Positions 43,757 through 53,380 of a stretch of 64,000 bases of DNA are shown here, piece after piece (positions within the stretch are counted from its first letter, which is position 1; each line of letters begins with the position of its first letter). A program made the translations under genes and the position numbers. Where the stretch lies: assembly GCA_029263455.1 (NCBI GenBank), contig JAJCXM010000004.1:124001-188000 (forward strand), read 5' to 3'. Source of the stretch: Holophagae bacterium. GTDB taxonomy: Bacteria; Acidobacteriota; Holophagae; Acanthopleuribacterales; Acanthopleuribacteraceae. Under the pieces are notes generated by a model, which saw only the letters and a program-made list of their open reading frames with translations, ran no database searches and was not told the DNA's origin.

Positions 43757-45001
43757 ATGTGGATACTGATATTGGGGTTCATGACTGTTCCGTTTTTTGC
43801 CAACGAAACGCCCGAAAAGCCACCTCGACTCTGGGCAGAATTTGAGCCCACCGAATACCTGTGGGTGAAATGGCAGGAAGGGTCCAGCAAGAAGAGTCCG
43901 CCACTTGAGGACACCACGATCGAAGTGATCCAAGTGGTCTCATCGGTCGCACAGATTCGTTTGTTCTTGGATTCCAACGAAGACGAAGACGCGATCCGGC
44001 ATCGACTGGAGTTGCTCGACGTCGACATGAGCAAGATTCACATTCACAAGACTCCCTTTGAAGCCGCTATCACGGACCCGAGTCCGGTGTTTTTGGAAAC
44101 TTCGCACGGATGGGCCACAGTGGATTTCAGTTGGGCCAATTATGGGATACGTAGACCGGGCCACCCCAAGACGCGTATCACAGACGAGTTTGATGTCGCG
44201 ATGGCCGCGCAACTTGGATTGCCGGTCAAGGCACGTTCCGAGTTCGTGTGGGAAGGAGGCGCTTTCGACCACAACGGGCGAGGCTTGATGGTGATGGCCG
44301 AGCAATACTTTGAACAACGGCATCCTGATTGGACGAAGGAACGGGCCGAAACGGAATTACACAAGCAGCTGGGCATTCAACGAATCATCTGGCTCGGTCA
44401 GGGCCTCGCCGAAGACGATTTGAAGGTGAAACTACCCGGAGATCTGTATCCCTTCGGGTGTGGAGCGCATACAGACGAATTCTGTCGGTTTGCCGATGAA
44501 CGGACGGTCCTGATCGCATGGGTAGAGGACGACGATCGCGACCGTCATCCGCTGCATGCCGAAAATCACCGAAGGATGCAACACAACCTAGACATGCTCG
44601 TCCAAGCTAAAAACCTCGACGGGAACCCGCTCAACATTATTAAAGTACCTACGGCGGATCACATCGTGATCGATCTTCCGTATGACGAAATTGAAGATTA
44701 CGATCGACCCTGGTTTCCCGGCGCCGGTCCCGGCGATACCGTCCGGTTCGTATTGCCCACCAGTTACCTCAATTTCCTTGTGGTCAATGATTTAGTGGTC
44801 ACAGCTCGGTATTGGAAACAGGGACGAAGCGAGTCCACACGACGCAAAGATCTGGCGGCTAAAGAAGCGCTGGAACGGGCTTTTCCCGGACGGCGGGTAA
44901 TGCAAATCAATGTTGAGGCATACAATCACACTGGCGGAGGGCTGCACTGCTACACTTACAACGAGCCGCTTCGCAACCATCATTCTGTGCCGGTACCTTA
45001 G
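43757..45001 (+). CDS. Exported agmatine/peptidylarginine-deiminase family protein
   Basis: About 414 residues with a signal peptide (MWILILGFMTVPFFA). The fold is the guanidine-modifying (pentein) group: RLWAEFEPTEYLWVKW, TVDFSWANYGI, EFVWEGGAFDHNGRG (Glu166), GCGAHTDEFCRF (His238-Thr-Asp240) and the nucleophile in GGGLHCYTYNEPL (Cys398). Family members hydrolyse agmatine or protein arginine to carbamoyl or citrulline products; which one applies is unknown. The ATG is six bases after AGGAGG. Bases look slightly more GC-rich than in its neighbours, with CGG and CCG codons frequent, a hint of transfer that I have not measured. Confidence 0.9.
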   Translation: MWILILGFMTVPFFANETPEKPPRLWAEFEPTEYLWVKWQEGSSKKSPPLEDTTIEVIQVVSSVAQIRLFLDSNEDEDAIRHRLELLDVDMSKIHIHKTPFEAAITDPSPVFLETSHGWATVDFSWANYGIRRPGHPKTRITDEFDVAMAAQLGLPVKARSEFVWEGGAFDHNGRGLMVMAEQYFEQRHPDWTKERAETELHKQLGIQRIIWLGQGLAEDDLKVKLPGDLYPFGCGAHTDEFCRFADERTVLIAWVEDDDRDRHPLHAENHRRMQHNLDMLVQAKNLDGNPLNIIKVPTADHIVIDLPYDEIEDYDRPWFPGAGPGDTVRFVLPTSYLNFLVVNDLVVTARYWKQGRSESTRRKDLAAKEALERAFPGRRVMQINVEAYNHTGGGLHCYTYNEPLRNHHSVPVP

Positions 45002-45417
45002 TTCTGAAAGCCTACGTAAGAAAATCCAACACGGATTGGAGATCCTGGGAAACTGGAATAGTGCAAATTCAGTCTGGTGAATGTGAATACTTGATGATTC
45101 TTAAGTTATTCAACGAACCACACTGGCTGTCGTGAATTGAATTCGAAGAAATTGGGGCATTAGGGCCCCTGATCTACTCCGACATGAATCCCTACGGGTT
45201 TTAGAACTGGATATGAACACGAGATTACCCTAGAGTCGGATGCTTAGAAGTTGGCAATTATCGCAATTACACAGTCATTACCCGTTATATGACGGATGCC
45301 CTTGTCTTTTTTTGGCCCAAAATCCGATTCAAGGTTTAGACTGACAGGATCGGCGAAACACATTATTCGCCTCTTAGATTCATCAATTTCTGTTCGCAGC
45401 AGATTTAGGGAGAGTGT
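45002..45417. other. Intergenic region, no gene
   Basis: A 416-bp spacer between the deiminase and carbonic anhydrase genes. It has many stop codons in all frames, no convincing hairpin-plus-T-run and no recognisable RNA gene. A promoter for the carbonic anhydrase should lie near its end, but I see no good -35/-10 pair. Confidence 0.5.
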
Positions 45418-46044
45418 GTGAGTTCAGCCATAAACGCTTTAAATAAACTACGTCTCGGTAACCAACGATTTGTCGCGGACCGTGGCGGCCAGTCACTGTC
45501 TGGTCAAGCGCATCGTTCACAGCTGGTTTCAGGCCAAGAGCCGCTTGCCATTATCTTGGGCTGTTCCGACTCACGAGTGCCAGCTGAAATGGTTTTTGAT
45601 CAGGGGCTTGGAGACCTCTTTGTGATTCGAGTCGCCGGAAACATCGTCGCGCCGTCTCTGGTTGGTAGCGTAGAGTTCGCGGCCGATCGTTTCGGGACTC
45701 GTCTGGTCGTTGTTCTGGGACATTCTACCTGTGGCGCCATCATGGCAACCATCGAAGAAATGGGTCGCCCAAGCCAGGGACAGTCGCCGAATTTGAAATC
45801 GATTGTTGATCGTATAAGACCATCGGTGGAATTGCTGTTAACCACCGAGATCCGTCATGACAAAGAAAAATTAATAGAGCTTGCTGTCAGAGCGAACATC
45901 AGTGCTTCGGCCAATCACCTTCGTCACGGCTCCCAGATCCTGGAGAACCTCATTCAGAATGACGGATTACTGGTCGTCGGTGCGGAATACTCACTGGAAA
46001 CGGGCAAAGTTGACTTTTTTGATGGCATGCCTGATGACCTGTAG
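45418..46044 (+). CDS. Beta-class carbonic anhydrase
   Basis: Interconverts CO2 and bicarbonate in the cytoplasm with a zinc ion. All ligands and the dyad are present: ILGCSDSRVP (Cys49 with the Asp51/Arg53 dyad) and VVVLGHSTCGAI (His102, Cys105). DLFVIRVAGN and GSVEFAADRFGTRLV are also family-typical. At 208 residues it has normal length. The GTG at 45418 follows GGGAGAG by about four bases. It faces the FG-GAP protein gene, with a long inverted repeat between the stops. Confidence 0.95.
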   Translation: MSSAINALNKLRLGNQRFVADRGGQSLSGQAHRSQLVSGQEPLAIILGCSDSRVPAEMVFDQGLGDLFVIRVAGNIVAPSLVGSVEFAADRFGTRLVVVLGHSTCGAIMATIEEMGRPSQGQSPNLKSIVDRIRPSVELLLTTEIRHDKEKLIELAVRANISASANHLRHGSQILENLIQNDGLLVVGAEYSLETGKVDFFDGMPDDL

Positions 46045-46073
46045 ATAAATGGGCTTGCAGTCATTCAAACCCA

Positions 46074-46103
46074 GTAGCGCTAGACAATCATGCCTAGCGC
46101 TAC
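46074..46103. repeat. Perfect inverted repeat between convergent genes
   Basis: GTAGCGCTAG (46074-46083) and CTAGCGCTAC (46094-46103), a perfect 10-bp stem with a 10-base loop, lie between two convergent stop codons. It lacks a T-run, so it could be a bidirectional transcript end stabiliser or a protein-binding site. GTAGCGCTAC-like arms contain the inner palindrome AGCGCT. Confidence 0.6.
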
Positions 46104-46122
46104 CTGGCCATGCACACAATAG

Positions 46123-48249
46123 TTACTGACTGATCTGGATCGGCGTTACCGTATAAAGAACCGCCGGTGATTGGCCCGGATAGCTACCGCGCAAAAACAC
46201 AACAGATAAATCCTGAGTTGAAGTCAACTTAACAAGTGATCCAGCGACCGGATCTAAGACATCTCCCAAAACAGCCAACTTCTTGTTGTTTAGGGCTAAC
46301 GAGCCCAAGTCGACCGACTTCAACAACGTCCCGTTCGTTGACCACTGTTGAATTGATAGGACAGCTTCGGCTTCACCCACATTCACGGCGGCAAGGCCAT
46401 CAAAGACAAGACTCCAGTCCGCACTATAGACCCAGAACCCTTTGCCAATCGTCGTTGTTGCGTTGACTTCAGCACTAGCACCTACGCCAGTCGCACTGGC
46501 ATAAACGGCGGTCACAATACAACTATCGGGCCCATCCACATTGAGTGAAGCAGCACCCGAAAACATCACGTTGACATCATTCTGTTTGATTTCGCCAGCT
46601 TGCAACTCGATCTTTGAGCTGCCGATGAATTGGCCATCCGCATCATACGCGTGTAACCACACTTGAACTACTTGACCGTCGGAATTCCAAAGCCTGACAT
46701 GCGTCGAGAATCCACCGCCGCCACGAGTCACATGGGACATCCAGCGATTTCCTAAATCTGGAGCTTCGAGAGCCGACTCGGTCACTTTCAGAATTTGATC
46801 AACGGCAACTTGATTCATCACCTGACGAATACCGGACGGCCACAAGATCTCAAGTTCGTCAATGACCGTCGCATTTCCAAGTCCAAAATGGACCCGCAGG
46901 TTCTGGCCGCAATAGCTGTCCTGCCCACTGATCTGACGCACCATTTCGACCGATTGCCCGCCAATTTCGGTTTTCAAACAAACGATGGCGCCGATGGCCG
47001 TGCTATTGCTGTCTGTGCCCGTGCAATCTAATTGCAGATAGTGGTTGGCATTGCCCAAGTTACGAAAGAGCGCATTGTTTTCACTGGTTGAATTCATCCA
47101 TTTAGCCACAAACAGGTCGAGGTCACCATCGTGATCATAGTCGGCAAAACTACTGCCATAAGACCAACCACCGTCCGTGACGACGGGCGACTCGGTTTGT
47201 TTCTGAAAACTTGCCGTGCCACTATCCATCAGTTGATTGAGATATAGAGCGTTATTCTTGTGGCCCGTGCCCCAACCGTTGGCCACAAACAAGTCAAGAT
47301 CGCCGTCATTATCGACATCACCCCAACTACAGCCAAATGAGAAGCCGCCGTCCTGACTAACCACATCGTCAAGCACCGAAAAGGAACCGCCATCGTTACG
47401 AAAGAGTTGGTTGTTTTGATCGAGATTGGCGACAAAGACATCAAAGTCACCGTCGTTATCATAGTCAGCCCAACTCGCACTGATGGAGCTGTTAATCATG
47501 CTAGTGAGTGGGTCCCCAGTAACCGCCACAAAATCTGCTGTTCCGCTGGGAATGAGCTCATTTCGATAGAGTTCATTGGCCGCGTCATTTTCGTTAGCCG
47601 TAAATAGGTCGAGATCGCCATCGCGGTCATAGTCAATCCAGGTTCCCAACCTGGTGTAGGCCCTATTAGCTATCAACACGTGATCCATTTCTCGCACAAA
47701 CTCGCCCTGGCCCAGATTTGTGAACAAATAGTTATTGGTCGGGGTGGCATTGCCACTGTTTGCCACGAAAAGGTCTAGATCACCATCGTTGTCATAATCA
47801 CCCCAGGCACATGACTCCGAAAAACCACGATTGGTACCCAATGGTCCAACCGTCACGCGATCGAATCCAGAACCATTATTCTTATAAGTGAGATTCTGAT
47901 CGTTATACCAATTGGCGATATAGAGATCCAAGTCACCATCCTGATCCATATCGCCCCAACTGGTACCATCGGAACGGCCCATTTCAGAGACAATCGCCCA
48001 GTTGGTCACCTTACTAAAGGTGCCATTGCCTTCGTTTAGATAACAAAAATTGCTTTCGGCGGGGCTGTGTCCATTGCTGACATAAAGGTCCAAATCGCCA
48101 TCCCCATCAATGTCAATCCAATTGACGCTGCGCGAGTCGCCACCGTCATTGACGACAACAAGATCAGTCACTTTCTCAAAGTTTTGGGCCAAACCCTGAA
48201 CTGCTAAAACGACAAAAACCAAAGTAGAAGTAAGTCGAAACAAAGACAT
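46123..48249 (-). CDS. Exported FG-GAP/ASPIC-UnbV repeat protein
   Basis: About 708 residues. After a signal peptide (MSLFRLTSTLVFVVLAVQGLAQ) come some eight FG-GAP/VCBS repeats, each with a calcium-binding core DxDGDxDLD (DIDGDGDLDLYVSN, DMDQDGDLDLYIAN, DYDNDGDFDVFVAN and so on), then an ASPIC/UnbV domain (GQDSYCGQNLRVHFGLG, ELEILWPSGIRQVM) and two beta-rich repeats at the C-terminus. Such proteins are surface or secreted adhesion-type propellers. The start is one of two adjacent ATGs (48249, 48252) behind GGAGGG. It is divergent from the hybrid sensor gene, 104 bases away. Confidence 0.9.
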   Translation of the reverse strand: MSLFRLTSTLVFVVLAVQGLAQNFEKVTDLVVVNDGGDSRSVNWIDIDGDGDLDLYVSNGHSPAESNFCYLNEGNGTFSKVTNWAIVSEMGRSDGTSWGDMDQDGDLDLYIANWYNDQNLTYKNNGSGFDRVTVGPLGTNRGFSESCAWGDYDNDGDLDLFVANSGNATPTNNYLFTNLGQGEFVREMDHVLIANRAYTRLGTWIDYDRDGDLDLFTANENDAANELYRNELIPSGTADFVAVTGDPLTSMINSSISASWADYDNDGDFDVFVANLDQNNQLFRNDGGSFSVLDDVVSQDGGFSFGCSWGDVDNDGDLDLFVANGWGTGHKNNALYLNQLMDSGTASFQKQTESPVVTDGGWSYGSSFADYDHDGDLDLFVAKWMNSTSENNALFRNLGNANHYLQLDCTGTDSNSTAIGAIVCLKTEIGGQSVEMVRQISGQDSYCGQNLRVHFGLGNATVIDELEILWPSGIRQVMNQVAVDQILKVTESALEAPDLGNRWMSHVTRGGGGFSTHVRLWNSDGQVVQVWLHAYDADGQFIGSSKIELQAGEIKQNDVNVMFSGAASLNVDGPDSCIVTAVYASATGVGASAEVNATTTIGKGFWVYSADWSLVFDGLAAVNVGEAEAVLSIQQWSTNGTLLKSVDLGSLALNNKKLAVLGDVLDPVAGSLVKLTSTQDLSVVFLRGSYPGQSPAVLYTVTPIQISQ

Positions 48250-48356
48250 CATTTCCCTCCAATTGCGTATACGACGTCCTTTATTCAAGCGGAGCGCGAC
48301 ATTGATTGACATCCCCCAATCACGGTATTTTTGGGTTGTAACCGAAATTAGCCTCT

Positions 48357-51329
48357 ATGATGGTCGCCATGATCAGAATCGCTTTACTACTTCTAATGGG
48401 AGTCGGCAACTGGGCACAAAAGCCGCAACTGAGATTCTCTAAAGTCACTTCCGCACAGGGTTTATCTCAGAGTTCCGTTCATTGCATGACACAAGATCTT
48501 GATGGCTTCATTTGGATGGGCACCACTCACGGTCTCAACCGTTACGACGGTAAGGAGATGGTGATTTATCGGCACGACCGCAACGATCCGACAAGTATAT
48601 TGTCCAATCGTATTACGGATGTGATCGCAGATTCTGAAAACGGACTGTGGGTTGGGACCTATGGCGGGCTGTCATACTCAACGGGGCAAGAACCTCTCAC
48701 ACGCAAGTTCCTACCTACTCCACTAGATGGCTCACATCCCATTATCACCAGCGTCTTCCAAGACAGCCATGATCAGATTTGGGTGGGTACGACGATTGGT
48801 TTGTTTGTGCGGAAAGGGTCTAAATTCGAGCTTATCCATCATGAATGGTCCGCTGATAATCAGGTAACCGATTTATTGGAATTCGAAGGTCAGATATGGG
48901 TGTGCAACCGTCAAGGTCTATTCAACTTTAATCAGGGACTTGAAACCTTTGAACCCGTTACAGTCGGAGATTCCGACTATGTTTTTGCCCTACTAGTTAA
49001 TGAGAACAAGATTTGGGCCGCGTCAAACAATGGCTTGTATGTCAAAGAAACCCATCAGATGGAGTTTGAGCAGATTTACGAATTCGACCAGTCTCCACGT
49101 GTTTATGTCTCCTCAATGGCCGCAACCTCGGACGCTATTTGGATCGGAACCCCGTCGGGACTCGGGCGTATGGACAAATCCACCTTGCAAGTGGACCTCT
49201 ATCAGTACGATGTTCGGGACGCCCAATGCCTCAGCGCCAATTATGTTTGGGACTTGATGGTTGATCGCCAACAAACCTTGTGGATAGCTACCAGTCCCGG
49301 CGGCGCTAACCGACTGGTTCAAGATAAGCCCTATTTTCAAGTCGTTACAGAACTTCCGACCAAAGATACACTCATCCATGACAATTTAGTCATCGCCTTA
49401 TCGCAAGCCAATAAGGTTACCTGGGTTGGCACCCAATTTGATGGGCTTCGCCGTATTAATGGCAATAAAAGTACCAAAATTTGGCCTGCAGAAGGGCTTG
49501 CGTCGGTATTGGCGATCTGTGAATCACGATTTTCTCCCACCGTATGGTTCTCAACGATGGTTGGACTTTACGAAATTTCTGACCCCAATCAGGCCCAGCC
49601 TAAAGCCAAAAGGTTAGAGGCTTTGCTACCTGAACAACGGTCCATTTTGGATCTATGTGAGGATGAAGATGGGGTTGTCTGGCTTGGGGCAACAAAAGGG
49701 CTGAGTTGGTACGACCCTGGTGATGGCAGTCATGTCGATCTCAGTAAGCTCGTTCCAGAGAGTATATCGGCCATCAAATTTGATTCGTCAGGCTCACTTT
49801 GGCTTGCATGCAAAGGACGAGTCGCGCGCATTACGGACCCAAAATCACCAGCCGTCACAGTGGAAACCATACACCAATCACCCTACGACTGGTTTCATGA
49901 CCTGGCTGAAGACAAGCATGGCGTCATCTGGATTGGCGGCGATTTGGGCTTGATGAAATGGGATCCTATTGAAGAAACGTTAACCGACATGAACAAGGAG
50001 CTTGGTGTAGAAGCCGCCAGCGTAAGTTCCATCCTCATCGACCAACATAATTCTCTTTGGATTAGTAGCCGAGTCGGACTCATTCTGTTCGACCAAGAAC
50101 GCAAATCGAGTCGTGTCTTTAGTCAAGTTGATGGGCTAAACGGATTGGAATTCACACCCGGGGCATCTTTTGCTTTAGGGACCTCGCTTTTCATGCTTGG
50201 CGGCGTAAATGGTTACTGTTTTTTTGATCCCAATCAAATTAAACGCAATGGTCGACCCGTGGACGCCGCCATTACGGACGTGACATTGTTTTACGAAGCG
50301 ATTGATGAGCATCTTTGGCAAGTTAAAGAAAGCGGCGACAAACAAATTAGCCTGACCCACCAGCAAAACAATCTCTCGTTTAGTTTCGCAGCATTAGATT
50401 TCGAATACGCTGGGCGTAATAGGTTTTCTTACATGTTGAACGGATACGAATCCTCATGGCAGCAAGTGGGCAGTCACAACTTTGCCCATTACTCGAAACT
50501 GGCTCCTGGCGAATATGTCTTCAAAGTAAAAGCAGCAAACTCAGATGGGATATGGAGTGATGCGCCGGCCTCAATTGCGATTGTCATCGCACCCCCTTTC
50601 TGGAGGACTGCCTGGTTTGTTGTGTTAATTAGTCTGGCGCTTGCATCTTTGTGCGCTTGGATTTTCGCCGCGCGCACTAGAATGAAGAAACGCTTAGAAC
50701 TTGCTGCCATTGAGAGTAGACGACTGGCTGCAGCCGATTTCCACGATCACTTAGGCCATCAACTGACACGAATGGCCATGCTCAGTACTCTTGCTAAAGA
50801 TCAGAGATCCGACCCAGCTAAACTAAACGTACGACTCGAACAGATACAATCAACATCACAACGACTCTACCTCGAATCACGTGACTTCATTTGGAGTTTA
50901 CTGCCCGGTGAACACAAACTCGCTGATTTGGCGTTATATCTAAAGGATTTTGGCGACGAGCTATTCGATTCATCAACTATCCACTTCCGGTTCGAGAGTC
51001 GTACCAACGAAATGGCAAACATCTCACTGAGCGGAAATCAAAGACGGCATTTGAGCCTGATTGTCAAAGAGGCCTTGCACAATAGTTTGCGACATAGCCT
51101 TGCCACTGACGTGACTCTGCATTTAAGTTACAAATCATCCGCGATAGAGATAACGGTAGAGGACAATGGGTGCGGTTTCGATTTATCGGCATCAACCGGC
51201 CTGGGTTTGAGGAATATTAAGGAACGATCAAAAGCGCTAGAAGCATCCTTCGCCATCGACTCAGAGCCAAACGTGGGGTCGCGTATTCAGATAACTTGCC
51301 CAATAAAACAAAACGGCGGTGATAAATGA
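48357..51329 (+). CDS. Propeller-type sensor histidine kinase (two-component regulator propeller, Y_Y_Y, HisKA_3)
   Basis: A 990-residue membrane sensor. A signal peptide or N-terminal helix (MIRIALLLLMGVGNWAQ) precedes about 12-14 two-component propeller repeats (SSVHCMTQDLDGFIWMGTTH, ITDVIADSENGLWVGTYGGL, ITSVFQDSHDQIWVGT), then a Y_Y_Y domain (YMLNGYESSWQQVGSHN, LAPGEYVFKVKAAN), one membrane helix (AWFVVLISLALASLCAWIF), a HisKA_3 dimerisation domain with His796 in ADFHDHLGHQLTRMAML, and an HATPase (VEDNGCGFDL, STGLGLRNIKERSKAL). The partner is the NarL-type regulator overlapping by ATGA. The propeller probably binds a carbohydrate-like or other outer ligand, by analogy with SusR-like hybrids. 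Confidence 0.95.
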   Translation: MMVAMIRIALLLLMGVGNWAQKPQLRFSKVTSAQGLSQSSVHCMTQDLDGFIWMGTTHGLNRYDGKEMVIYRHDRNDPTSILSNRITDVIADSENGLWVGTYGGLSYSTGQEPLTRKFLPTPLDGSHPIITSVFQDSHDQIWVGTTIGLFVRKGSKFELIHHEWSADNQVTDLLEFEGQIWVCNRQGLFNFNQGLETFEPVTVGDSDYVFALLVNENKIWAASNNGLYVKETHQMEFEQIYEFDQSPRVYVSSMAATSDAIWIGTPSGLGRMDKSTLQVDLYQYDVRDAQCLSANYVWDLMVDRQQTLWIATSPGGANRLVQDKPYFQVVTELPTKDTLIHDNLVIALSQANKVTWVGTQFDGLRRINGNKSTKIWPAEGLASVLAICESRFSPTVWFSTMVGLYEISDPNQAQPKAKRLEALLPEQRSILDLCEDEDGVVWLGATKGLSWYDPGDGSHVDLSKLVPESISAIKFDSSGSLWLACKGRVARITDPKSPAVTVETIHQSPYDWFHDLAEDKHGVIWIGGDLGLMKWDPIEETLTDMNKELGVEAASVSSILIDQHNSLWISSRVGLILFDQERKSSRVFSQVDGLNGLEFTPGASFALGTSLFMLGGVNGYCFFDPNQIKRNGRPVDAAITDVTLFYEAIDEHLWQVKESGDKQISLTHQQNNLSFSFAALDFEYAGRNRFSYMLNGYESSWQQVGSHNFAHYSKLAPGEYVFKVKAANSDGIWSDAPASIAIVIAPPFWRTAWFVVLISLALASLCAWIFAARTRMKKRLELAAIESRRLAAADFHDHLGHQLTRMAMLSTLAKDQRSDPAKLNVRLEQIQSTSQRLYLESRDFIWSLLPGEHKLADLALYLKDFGDELFDSSTIHFRFESRTNEMANISLSGNQRRHLSLIVKEALHNSLRHSLATDVTLHLSYKSSAIEITVEDNGCGFDLSASTGLGLRNIKERSKALEASFAIDSEPNVGSRIQITCPIKQNGGDK

Positions 51330-51946
51330 CTCGAGTTGCCATAGTTGAAGACGATGACATTATTCGCGATGCTTATCAGTCAATTGTCGATCACGCCCCT
51401 GAATTAGAATGTGTTGCCATCTACGGCGATTGCGAATCAGCGTTACAAGGCATCAAACGTGCCCGTCCCGACGTCATCTTGCTTGATATCGGTCTGCCAG
51501 GCATTTCAGGTATCGAAGCGGTTCCCATGTTCAGAAAGTTATTGGGTGACGTAGATATCATCATTGTCACCGTCCATGCGGATGACGAACGTGTTTTTGC
51601 GGCGCTGCGGGCTGGCGCGCGCGGTTACCTGACAAAAAATCTGTCAGCCGAACGTTTGGTCGGCGCTATCACCGACGTGGTTAGAGGCGGCTCACCTATG
51701 AGCGCGCGCATTGCCAGGTTAGTGGTCGATTCGATGCGGGCCCCCGTCCAAGATGCAGTGCTCACAAATCGAGAGCACGAAGTTTTACGCAAGCTATGTG
51801 ACGGCCACAGTTACAAGATTATTGCTGAACATCTATTCATCAGTGAACTAACCGTTCACACCCACATCAAAAACATTTACCGCAAGCTTGAAGTCCATTC
51901 TCAAACGGAAGCCGTTTCAAAAGCCTTCCGCCACGGCCTGATTTGA
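51326..51946 (+). CDS. NarL/FixJ-family response regulator
   Basis: A 206-residue regulator. The receiver has VAIVEDDDIIRDAY, Asp54 in VILLDIGLPGISG, VTVHADDERV and Lys105 in GYLTKNLS. A LuxR-type helix-turn-helix (about 140-206) shows LTNREHEVLRKLCDGHSYKI, IAEHLFISELTVHTHIKNIY and RKLEVHSQTEAVSKA. It overlaps the kinase gene by ATGA, so it should be the cognate partner. Its targets may include the divergent FG-GAP gene, which is an inference from position. Confidence 0.96.
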   Translation: MTRVAIVEDDDIIRDAYQSIVDHAPELECVAIYGDCESALQGIKRARPDVILLDIGLPGISGIEAVPMFRKLLGDVDIIIVTVHADDERVFAALRAGARGYLTKNLSAERLVGAITDVVRGGSPMSARIARLVVDSMRAPVQDAVLTNREHEVLRKLCDGHSYKIIAEHLFISELTVHTHIKNIYRKLEVHSQTEAVSKAFRHGLI

Positions 51947-52079
51947 TCTCTTGGATCCGCTGGTTAATCTTGATCGCGGCATGACCAACGAGCGCTCAAT
52001 CACACGATGGCCTAAACCCGACGTTGTCACGCGGAGTGTCGGCGTCGGAAAGGGCCCCTGCGACCGACTAATTGCTTAG

Positions 52080-52940
52080 TCAACGTCGAGGCCAGGTCGA
52101 CCACGAGATCACATCCATCCCTTCACAAGGCTTATCTCTAAGCGAATTAAACGTCGCTTCGCAGGACTCGTCATTGATTCTAGTGATTACGGCATGACCA
52201 ATAACCAAATCATGAGTGTTGCGAATCACAAATGACAACCCTTCACATGCACCTTGGGTGCGATTGGACATACGCAACACGCCAACATACTCTTTGTTAT
52301 GTTTATCATCGGGAAAGTGTACTTCATGTACATCGACCGAATTAATCGATTCGACAAGGGGATCTGAGCGTATCGACCCCATGTATTCCATCGGCAGGTT
52401 CGGCATGCCAAAAATGGCGTCATGCGCGTTATCCTTGATTAAGAATGCACACCAAATTTTACCAAAGCTTGGCTCTAAACCACGATTAATATCGTCTACA
52501 AAATATCCCATATGGTTTTGGGGAATAATATAGCGCCGTCTTCCCCACTCCACCATGATCAACACACGCGAATTGGTTTCATATGCTCTTCGATGACGGT
52601 CCCAGGCGCGTGTAGGAACCGTGGCCCAATGTTGATCATCTAAATTGATGAGTGTGCCCAACTCCACAAAACCTTGGGTGCAGGAGTAGTGGCGGGCCAC
52701 ATATTCTCCTGACGAATGCAACTGCAATATATTTCCCACCAGACGACCGCGAGTCCGATACGTTCCCTGCAACGAGATGGGCACTAACTTCGATTCAGTC
52801 GCAGCGCCGTTGAATCTCGCATCAAATTCAATGTCACTGAGGAGTGAAATGCACATGAATAAGCTAAACACCAATATACAAGCATCTGGAACCCACACTA
52901 AATAAGCTCGATAATGCCTTATCTTCAATGTTTTTCTCAT
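52080..52940 (-). CDS. Hypothetical protein with one N-terminal membrane helix
   Basis: About 286 residues that I cannot assign. An N-terminal basic stretch is followed by a membrane helix (LVWVPDACILVFSLFMCISL) and then an extracytoplasmic, beta-rich domain with GTYRTRGRLVGNILQLHSSG, YFVDDINRGLEPSFGKIWCA and SNRTQGACEGLSFVIRNTHD. Four to five cysteines could pair. The start at ATG 52940 has GGGAG about nine bases upstream; a TTG or other start at 52988 lacks one. It sits convergent with the two-component pair and next to the hairpin-rich non-coding region. Confidence 0.65.
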   Translation of the reverse strand: MRKTLKIRHYRAYLVWVPDACILVFSLFMCISLLSDIEFDARFNGAATESKLVPISLQGTYRTRGRLVGNILQLHSSGEYVARHYSCTQGFVELGTLINLDDQHWATVPTRAWDRHRRAYETNSRVLIMVEWGRRRYIIPQNHMGYFVDDINRGLEPSFGKIWCAFLIKDNAHDAIFGMPNLPMEYMGSIRSDPLVESINSVDVHEVHFPDDKHNKEYVGVLRMSNRTQGACEGLSFVIRNTHDLVIGHAVITRINDESCEATFNSLRDKPCEGMDVISWSTWPRR

Positions 52941-53150
52941 GAGATAGGTCTCCCGATCTATTCTCGCCCATGACGATAGTCCGTGCATTCAAGCTTGCGT
53001 AAAACATCAGCAAATTCAAATCTCTGAGATAGACCTTAACGTCCGTGGATAAATGCAAGGACGGGTTTTTTTTAGAGGAGTGCTTGCTTCGCGATCGCTA
53101 GTTGGAGCAGGATCCATGTGGGCCTGAGGATAACTTCGAAGGATAATGCT

Positions 53151-53361
53151 CGACGAGCAAGCTCGTCGATATCTTCTCTTCGTCGACTCTAGGCACCTGA
53201 CTAAAGCGGCAGCAAGCTGCCGCAATCCAAATCGGAGGCTTCGCGATGCTTGCTTCGATGCCTTTCGCTAAGGAAATCTCCACAAAAACATCTTGAAATC
53301 AAACACACCACCTCCGAAAGCGCCAAAGCGCGACAGGATATGGCCCCGACCGACAGGTCGG
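53151..53361. repeat. Cluster of four short perfect hairpins
   Basis: Four perfect short stems lie within about 210 bp: CGACGAGC-AA-GCTCGTCG (53151-53168), GCGGCAGC-AA-GCTGCCGC (53206-53223), GCGC-CAAA-GCGC (53320-53331) and CCGACC-GACA-GGTCGG (53346-53361). The first two share the AGC-AA-GCT core on the plus strand. This density is unlike the surrounding sequence. Confidence 0.75.
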
Positions 53362-53380
53362 AGTAGGCAAAAAAGGTCCC

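Noticed and set aside
43567-44034. A 155-codon minus-strand frame over the start of the deiminase gene
   Set aside because: It is antisense to a well-supported gene with signal peptide and promoter, and its sequence shows no domain.
48100-48240. Repeated DGDxDLD-coding DNA as a possible DNA repeat or CRISPR
   Set aside because: The repeats are codon-level repeats of FG-GAP domains with varied spacing and sequence, not a repeat-spacer array.
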